From positions 31,191,158-31,255,157 of the forward strand of contig NC_080042.1 in NCBI RefSeq assembly GCF_012489685.1: DNA of 64,000 nucleotides, in the 5' to 3' direction. The DNA is from Lotus japonicus. Taxonomy: Eukaryota > Streptophyta > Magnoliopsida > Fabales > Fabaceae. A model generated the notes under the pieces. That model was not told the origin of the DNA. It was given only the letters and a program-made list of their open reading frames with translations, and did not search any database. Below are positions 58,293 through 64,000 of this stretch, piece after piece (positions within the stretch are counted from its first letter, which is position 1; each line of letters begins with the position of its first letter). The translations under genes and the position numbers were made by a program.

Positions 58293-60203
58293 ATGGCTGC
58301 CCCCACCAGTGAAACTCAAAGAGATGGTTACAATGCAAAGCCTCCTATGTTCGACGGTCAAAGGTTCGAATATTGGAAAGATAGACTGGAAAGTTTCTTT
58401 CTGGGTTTCGATGCAGATCTCTGGGATATTATTTTGGATGGCTACGAGCGTCCAGTTGATGCAGATGGCAAGAAGATCCCAAGGTCAGAGATGATTGCAG
58501 ATCAAAAGAAGCTGTACTCACAACATCACAAAGCAAGAGCAATTCTTCTAAGTGCTATTTCCTATGAAGAGTACCAGAAGATTACAGATCGTGAGTTTGC
58601 AAAAGGCATTTTTGAATCTCTGAAGATGTCTCATGAAGGAAACAAGAAAGTCAAAGAATCAAAGGCATTGTCTTTGATCCAAAAGTATGAATCCTTCATC
58701 ATGGAGCCAAATGAGTCCATTGAAGAAATGTTCTCCAGATTTCAGTTGCTTGTAGCTGGCATACGACCTCTCAACAAGAGCTACACAACAAAAGATCATG
58801 TCATAAGGGTCATCAGGTGTCTTCCTGAAAGTTGGATGCCTTTGGTGACTTCAATAGAGCTCACGAGAGACGTTGAGAATATGAGTTTAGAAGAACTCAT
58901 CAGCATTTTGCAATGCCATGAGCTGAAGCGCTCAGAGATGCAAGATCTGAGGAAAAAGTCCATAGCCTTGAAATCCAAATCTGAAAAGGCTAAGGTTGAG
59001 AAGTCAAAAGCTCTTCAAGCTGAAGAAGAGGAATCTGAAGAAGCGTCTGAAGATTCTGATGAAGATGAGCTGACTCTGATCTCCAAGAGACTCAATCGCA
59101 TCTGGAAGCACAGGCAGAGCAAATACAAAGGCTCTGGAAAGGCAAGAGGAAAGTCTGAATCCTCAGGTCAGAAGAAGTCCTCACTTAAGGAAGTCACATG
59201 CTTTGAGTGCAAAGAATCAGGGCACTACAAAAGTGACTGTCCAAGATTGAAGAAGGACAAGAAGCCAAAGAAGCACTTCAAGACAAAGAAGAGTCTGATG
59301 GTGACATTTGATGAATCAGAGTCAGAGGATGTTGACTCTGATGGTGAAGTCCAAGGACTCATGGCTATTGTCAAAGACAAGGAAGCAGAGTCAAAGGAAG
59401 CTGTTGACTCTGACTCAGAATCAGAAGGAGATCCTAACTCAGACGATGAAAATGAGGTATTCGCTTCTTTCTCTACCTCTGAACTGAAACATGCATTGTC
59501 TGATATTATGGATAAGTATAACTCCTTATTGTCTAAGCATAAGAAGCTGAAAAAGAACTTATCTACTGTCTCTAAGACTCCTTCTGAACATGAGAAAATT
59601 ATTTCTGATTTGAAAAATGATAATCATGCCTTGATCAATTCTAACTCTGTGCTTAAGAACCAGATTGCTAAGTTAGAAGAAATTGTTGCCTGTGATGCCT
59701 CTGATTGTAGAAATGAATCTAAGTATGAAAAGTCTTTTCAAAGATTCCTAGCTAAAAGCGTGGATAGAAGCTTAATGGCTTCAATGATCTATGGCGTAAG
59801 CAGAAATGGAATGCATGGCATTGGCTATTCTAAACCAATTAGAAATGAGCCCTCTGTGTCTAAAGCTAAATCTTTATATGAATGCTTTGTTCCCTCTGGT
59901 ACCATATTGCCTGATCCTGTACCTGCTAAAGTTGCTAAAACCCCTCTTAAAAAGGGATCTTTCACTATGACTAAATATCATGCAAATATTCCTTTAAAAT
60001 ATCATGTTGAGACACCCAAGGTGATCAGAACCTCTGGGGTAACTAACAAAAGAGGACCCAGAAAGTGGGTACCTAAGGACAAGATTATCTATGTTGCAGA
60101 TATCCTTGATAGCTCCACTGAAACACCAATCATGGTATCTGGACAGTGGATGCTCGCGTCACATGACGGGAGAAAAGCGTATGTTCCGAGAGCTGAAACT
60201 TAA
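58293..60203 (+). CDS. gag: Gag, SIRE/Maximus copia element
   Basis: 636-aa capsid/nucleocapsid precursor, intact. The UBN2-type gag core spans about residues 15-215 ([29 protein letters not shown]). A basic/acidic linker follows, then one CCHC knuckle [14 protein letters not shown] at about 303-316, an acidic Ser/Glu/Asp-rich region, and a coiled-coil-like tail ([14 protein letters not shown] type). The long tail is typical for sireviruses. The last 113 bases overlap the pol ORF in another frame. ATGGCTGCCCCC, 59 bases after the PBS, is the first sensible start. Confidence 0.9.
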   Translation: MAAPTSETQRDGYNAKPPMFDGQRFEYWKDRLESFFLGFDADLWDIILDGYERPVDADGKKIPRSEMIADQKKLYSQHHKARAILLSAISYEEYQKITDREFAKGIFESLKMSHEGNKKVKESKALSLIQKYESFIMEPNESIEEMFSRFQLLVAGIRPLNKSYTTKDHVIRVIRCLPESWMPLVTSIELTRDVENMSLEELISILQCHELKRSEMQDLRKKSIALKSKSEKAKVEKSKALQAEEEESEEASEDSDEDELTLISKRLNRIWKHRQSKYKGSGKARGKSESSGQKKSSLKEVTCFECKESGHYKSDCPRLKKDKKPKKHFKTKKSLMVTFDESESEDVDSDGEVQGLMAIVKDKEAESKEAVDSDSESEGDPNSDDENEVFASFSTSELKHALSDIMDKYNSLLSKHKKLKKNLSTVSKTPSEHEKIISDLKNDNHALINSNSVLKNQIAKLEEIVACDASDCRNESKYEKSFQRFLAKSVDRSLMASMIYGVSRNGMHGIGYSKPIRNEPSVSKAKSLYECFVPSGTILPDPVPAKVAKTPLKKGSFTMTKYHANIPLKYHVETPKVIRTSGVTNKRGPRKWVPKDKIIYVADILDSSTETPIMVSGQWMLASHDGRKAYVPRAET

Positions 60204-63195
60204 GCCTGGAGGCGAAGTTGGCTTTGGAGGAAATGAAAAGGGTAAAATTGTTGGTACTGGTACTATTTGTGTAGATAGTAGTCCATGCATTGATAATGTG
60301 TTATTGGTAGACGGCTTAACACATAACTTATTGTCTATAAGTCAATTAGCTGACAAGGGTTATGATGTTATATTCAATCAAAAGTCCTGCCGGGCTGTAA
60401 GTCAGATCGATGGCTCTGTTCTGTTTAACAGCAAGAGGAAGAACAACATTCATAAGATCAGATTATCTGAGTTGGAGGCTCAGAATGTGAAGTGCCTTCT
60501 GTCTGTTAATGAAGAGCAGTGGGTATGGCATAGACGGTTAGGGCATGCCAGTATGAGAAAGATTTCTCAGCTGAGCAAGCTAAACCTTGTCAGGGGCTTA
60601 CCCAATCTGAAGTTCGCTTCAGACGCTCTTTGTGAAGCATGTCAGAAAGGCAAATTCACAAAAGTCCCTTTCAAGGCAAAGAATGTTGTCTCAACCTCAA
60701 GGCCGTTAGAACTTCTGCATATCGACCTGTTTGGACCAGTGAAAACTGAGTCTATAGGTGGCAAGAGATATGGGATGGTTATCGTTGATGACTATAGCCG
60801 CTGGACATGGGTAAAGTTTCTAACCCGCAAGGATGAGTCTCATGCTGTGTTCTCTACCTTCATTGCTCAAGTGCAAAACGAGAAGGCTTGTAGGATTGTG
60901 CGTGTCAGAAGTGACCATGGTGGAGAGTTTGAGAATGACAAGTTTGAGAGTCTGTTTGATTCCTATGGAATTGCACATGATTTCTCTTGTCCCAGAACTC
61001 CTCAACAAAACGGTGTTGTTGAGAGGAAGAACAGAACTCTTCAGGAGATGGCTAGAACCATGCTCCAAGAAACTGGCATGGCTAAGCACTTTTGGGCAGA
61101 GGCAGTAAATACAGCATGTTACATTCAGAACAGAATCTCTGTGAGACCAATTCTGAATAAGACTCCTTATGAATTGTGGAAGAACATAAAACCCAACATT
61201 TCTTATTTTCATCCTTTTGGCTGTGTTTGTTATGTTCTCAATACTAAGGATAGATTGCATAAATTTGATGCTAAGTCTTCTAAGTGTCTATTACTCGGTT
61301 ACTCTGAGAGATCTAAAGGTTTTAGATTTTATAATACTGATGCTAAGACTATTGAAGAATCTATTCATGTTAGATTTGACGATAAGCTTGACTCTGACCA
61401 GTCAAAGCTAGTTGAAAAGTTTGCAGATTTAAGCATTAATGTTTCTGACAAAGGCAAAGCTCCAGAGGAAGCTGAGCCAGAGGAAGATGAACCAGAGGAA
61501 GAAGCTGGTCCCTCTAACTCACAAACTCTGAAGAAGAGCAGAATCACTGCAGCTCACCCTAAGGAATTGATTCTGGGCAACAAAGACGAACCAGTCAGAA
61601 CCAGATCTGCCTTCAGACCCTCTGAAGAGACCTTGCTCAGTCTGAAAGGATTGGTGTCCTTAATTGAACCCAAGTCCATAGATGAAGCTCTTCAGGACAA
61701 GGATTGGATTCTGGCCATGGAAGAAGAATTGAATCAATTCTCCAAGAATGATGTTTGGAGCTTAGTGAAGAAGCCTGAGAGTGTCCATGTTATTGGAACG
61801 AAATGGGTATTCAGAAACAAGCTGAATGAGAAAGGAGATGTAGTCAGAAACAAGGCAAGGCTAGTTGCTCAAGGCTACAGCCAGCAGGAAGGAATAGACT
61901 ACACTGAAACATTTGCTCCAGTAGCAAGACTGGAGGCAATCAGACTGTTGATCTCTTTCTCAGTAAATCACAACATAGTTCTACATCAGATGGACGTGAA
62001 GAGTGCCTTCCTAAATGGTTATATTTCAGAGGAAGTCTATGTTCATCAACCCCCAGGTTTTGAAGATGAGAAGAAACCAGACCATGTGTTCAAATTGAAG
62101 AAATCACTCTACGGTCTGAAGCAAGCTCCCAGAGCATGGTATGAGAGACTTAGCTCATTCCTTCTGGAGAATGAGTTTGTAAGGGGTAAAGTAGATACAA
62201 CTCTTTTTTGCAAGACTTATAAAGATGATATCTTAATTGTGCAAATTTATGTTGATGATATTATATTTGGTTCTGCTAATCAATCTCTATGCAAAGAATT
62301 TTCTGAGATGATGCAGGCTGAATTTGAGATGAGTATGATGGGAGAATTAAAGTACTTTCTGGGAATACAAGTTGATCAAACACCAGAAGGAACATATATC
62401 CATCAGAGCAAGTACACTAAAGAACTTCTGAAGAAGTTCAATATGCTGGAATCTACAGTGGCCAAGACTCCAATGCATCCTACATGCATTCTGGAGAAAG
62501 AAGATAAAAGTGGTAAAGTATGTCAGAAGCTCTATCGTGGCATGATAGGTTCACTTCTATACTTAACTGCATCTAGGCCAGACATACTATTTAGTGTTCA
62601 TTTATGTGCTCGATTCCAATCAGATCCAAGGGAAACCCACTTAACTGCTGTTAAGAGGATCCTAAGGTATCTGAAAGGCACCACTAACCTTGGCTTGATG
62701 TATAAGAAAACATCAGAGTATAAGCTTTCAGGTTACTGTGATGCTGATTATGCTGGAGATAGAACAGAGAGAAAAAGTACTTCCGGAAATTGTCAATTTC
62801 TGGGAAGCAATCTAGTCTCATGGGCAAGCAAGAGGCAATCAACCATTGCACTATCAACTGCAGAGGCAGAATATATCTCAGCAGCAATATGCAGCACTCA
62901 GATGCTCTGGATGAAACATCAGCTGGAGGATTATCAGATCCTTGAGAGCAATATCCCAATCTATTGTGATAACACTGCTGCAATCTCATTGAGTAAGAAT
63001 CCTATCCTGCATTCAAGGGCAAAGCACATTGAGGTAAAGTATCACTTTATTAGAGATTATGTACAGAAGGGCGTACTTCTTCTGAAGTTTGTTGATACTG
63101 ACCATCAATGGGCAGATATCTTTACAAAGCCCTTAGCAGAGGATAGATTTAATTTTATTCTGAAAAATCTGAACATGGACTTTTGTCCAGAGTGA
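60091..63195 (+). CDS. pol: Pol, SIRE/Maximus copia element
   Basis: 1034-aa ORF, apparently undamaged. Protease active site [13 protein letters not shown] at about residues 15-27. Integrase zinc finger HRRLGHASM...CEACQKG (about 147-187); catalytic Asp in LHIDLFGPV (about 212), Asp in [10 protein letters not shown] (about 274), Glu in [10 protein letters not shown] (about 311). RT from about 560 ([20 protein letters not shown]), active site YVDDIIFGS at about 720. RNase H with [17 protein letters not shown] and [10 protein letters not shown] from about 882. The frame differs from gag, so expression needs a frameshift, or one indel separates them. The first ATG of the frame is unlikely to be the true start. 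Confidence 0.92.
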   Translation: MLQISLIAPLKHQSWYLDSGCSRHMTGEKRMFRELKLKPGGEVGFGGNEKGKIVGTGTICVDSSPCIDNVLLVDGLTHNLLSISQLADKGYDVIFNQKSCRAVSQIDGSVLFNSKRKNNIHKIRLSELEAQNVKCLLSVNEEQWVWHRRLGHASMRKISQLSKLNLVRGLPNLKFASDALCEACQKGKFTKVPFKAKNVVSTSRPLELLHIDLFGPVKTESIGGKRYGMVIVDDYSRWTWVKFLTRKDESHAVFSTFIAQVQNEKACRIVRVRSDHGGEFENDKFESLFDSYGIAHDFSCPRTPQQNGVVERKNRTLQEMARTMLQETGMAKHFWAEAVNTACYIQNRISVRPILNKTPYELWKNIKPNISYFHPFGCVCYVLNTKDRLHKFDAKSSKCLLLGYSERSKGFRFYNTDAKTIEESIHVRFDDKLDSDQSKLVEKFADLSINVSDKGKAPEEAEPEEDEPEEEAGPSNSQTLKKSRITAAHPKELILGNKDEPVRTRSAFRPSEETLLSLKGLVSLIEPKSIDEALQDKDWILAMEEELNQFSKNDVWSLVKKPESVHVIGTKWVFRNKLNEKGDVVRNKARLVAQGYSQQEGIDYTETFAPVARLEAIRLLISFSVNHNIVLHQMDVKSAFLNGYISEEVYVHQPPGFEDEKKPDHVFKLKKSLYGLKQAPRAWYERLSSFLLENEFVRGKVDTTLFCKTYKDDILIVQIYVDDIIFGSANQSLCKEFSEMMQAEFEMSMMGELKYFLGIQVDQTPEGTYIHQSKYTKELLKKFNMLESTVAKTPMHPTCILEKEDKSGKVCQKLYRGMIGSLLYLTASRPDILFSVHLCARFQSDPRETHLTAVKRILRYLKGTTNLGLMYKKTSEYKLSGYCDADYAGDRTERKSTSGNCQFLGSNLVSWASKRQSTIALSTAEAEYISAAICSTQMLWMKHQLEDYQILESNIPIYCDNTAAISLSKNPILHSRAKHIEVKYHFIRDYVQKGVLLLKFVDTDHQWADIFTKPLAEDRFNFILKNLNMDFCPE

Positions 63196-63640
63196 AGATG
63201 GATCAGAACCTCTGACTATGATACTTCTTGATCAGAAGATGTCTAGTCCAGAAGGTAACTCAATCAGAGTGTGTGTACCCACTGGTACTGACTCTGAAGC
63301 TGAGACAACAACACGTGTGTCAGTATTTCTGATGCATAGTTCCTTGTGCCCGTGTGACAGTCTGTTATGATTGCGTGTAGATATGCTTCTCTCCTGTGTG
63401 TGATTTGTGTATTTTACTGTTACTATCCATCTTTAATTTTCAACCGTTGATCTTAAAGTGCTTTTTGAATCAACAACGGTTATTTGCCAAAACCCACTAT
63501 ACACACACGATCTCTTTCACTTCCGGTTTTTACTCTCGCTCTCTCTGCTTTTTCGAAACCGCTTATCCTCGATTTCTCTCTCGATCTCTCTTCATCTTTC
63601 AACCTTTATCTTCTACCTCAAACCTTCAACCACTTCTAAA
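63196..63640 (+). other. Spacer between pol and the envelope-like ORF
   Basis: 445 bp, no ORF of note. T/C-rich from about 63500 (CTCTCGCTCTCTCTGC), which may act as leader or splice-acceptor tract for the downstream ORF. Confidence 0.45.
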
Positions 63641-64000
63641 ATGGTGAGACAAACCAGAAGAGCTACTGCAGATGCACCCCAGTTCCCTCACATGGTAGTT
63701 GGTCTAGCAACGGGTCAAAGGGGCCCTGAGAATCCGACACAAGATCAAGGTCAAGCTCAAGAGCAGATTGTTCCAATTGCAGAACGGGGCTGTGCCGTTC
63801 ACTGCGTATATCCTCCTGAGGAACTCCAAGTCCTGGCAGAATGGAGATTCAACCTCGACAACCTGGCTACAAATGGGTATGATCTTCGTCCTGAAGTCCA
63901 AGCTCAAGGTTGGGGAAATTACTTCAACAGACTTCGAGGACCGGTGTATGAGAAACTGGTAAAGGAATTCTGGAAGCACGCCGACTGCGATGATACTCAG
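63641..64000 (+). CDS. Envelope-like ORF of the SIRE element, N-terminal part
   Basis: Starts ATGGTGAGACAAACC and stays open for 120 codons to the window edge. The N-terminus is Gln/Pro-rich; then CVYPPEELQVLAEWRF and LRGPVYEKLVKEFWKHAD. The 'RGPVY..LV.EFW.HA' signature is what I associate with the plant envelope-like/putative transposon protein family found after pol in legume sireviruses. No transmembrane segment is visible in the part shown, so a true membrane role is unproven. It would need subgenomic or spliced mRNA for expression. Confidence 0.65.
   Translation, partial: MVRQTRRATADAPQFPHMVVGLATGQRGPENPTQDQGQAQEQIVPIAERGCAVHCVYPPEELQVLAEWRFNLDNLATNGYDLRPEVQAQGWGNYFNRLRGPVYEKLVKEFWKHADCDDTQ

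Larger units (their letters stand above)
57013..64000 (+). mobile_element. SIRE/Maximus-lineage Ty1-copia element, 3' end outside the window
   Basis: Starts TGTAAGATCAAG, directly after FAR1-like sequence. Order: LTR, PBS, gag, pol in copia order (protease-integrase-RT-RNase H), spacer, envelope-like ORF. The long gag, overlapping pol, and extra ORF after pol are sirevirus features. The pol frame is unbroken and could be functional. The 3' LTR and target duplication (expected TCAGG, 57008-57012) lie beyond the edge. Confidence 0.92.

Noticed and set aside
62684..62989. 101-aa minus-strand ORF in the SIRE RNase H region
   Set aside because: Antisense shadow of an intact pol frame with no promoter or conservation evidence, unlike the antisense units of the Tat element.

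Overview
This is a plant nuclear window, dominated by transposable elements. The lineages seen are Tat/Ogre-type and Tekay/Del Ty3-gypsy elements, an Athila-type solo LTR, a SIRE/Maximus Ty1-copia element with an envelope-like ORF, L1-type LINEs, tRNA-derived SINEs, PIF/Harbinger-like MITEs and a pararetroviral fragment. Together with the host genes (a G-type lectin receptor kinase, an F-box/DUF295 relic and a FAR1/FHY3 relic) they indicate a eudicot. The SIRE element with an envelope-like ORF makes a papilionoid legume likely, but that is inference.

Layout. 1-547 is the 3' part of a LINE-type RNase H sequence. It is split by a full-length 16.4-kb Tat-lineage element (548-16976, target duplication GTTTG). 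The sense strand of that element carries gag-protease-RT-RNaseH-second RNaseH-integrase. Its antisense strand carries two further units, each with its own TATA box: a 161-aa coiled-coil ORF (8777-9262) and a spliced plant-mobile-domain gene (9764-15757). The latter is broken by a 2.2-kb solo LTR (13237-15446). 16982-22300 is host-like sequence with a SINE dimer, a short LTR, a MITE, a tandem duplication and several minus-strand exon-like blocks of an unidentified gene. 22314-24857 is the one clearly intact host gene, an intronless S-domain (G-type lectin) receptor-like kinase. 25.9-27.5 kb is a decayed L1-type LINE; 28468-29665 is an F-box/DUF295 pseudogene.

29865-44452 is a minus-strand Tekay/Del chromovirus with 3.4-kb LTRs. 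An Athila-type solo LTR sits inside its RNase H domain, and a caulimovirid-like fragment sits inside an AT-dinucleotide tract of its 5' LTR. 44.4-46.8 kb is repeat debris plus a LINE 3' end holding an 851-bp MITE. 47882-57012 is a FAR1/FHY3-type gene split by one solo LTR (48716-56518), which is itself split by a related solo LTR (52279-56171). The gene is then cut off by a SIRE/Maximus copia element starting at 57013 and running off the right edge.

How parts work together. Target-site duplications (GTTTG, CTTTT, TACAA, TCATT, GTGTA, TTA, TAA) let most nested insertions be placed exactly and give a relative order of events. Only the receptor kinase looks like a working host gene. The most unusual content is the pair of antisense transcription units in the Tat element. 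Their exon phases agree across four introns, and their promoters are separate from the LTR.
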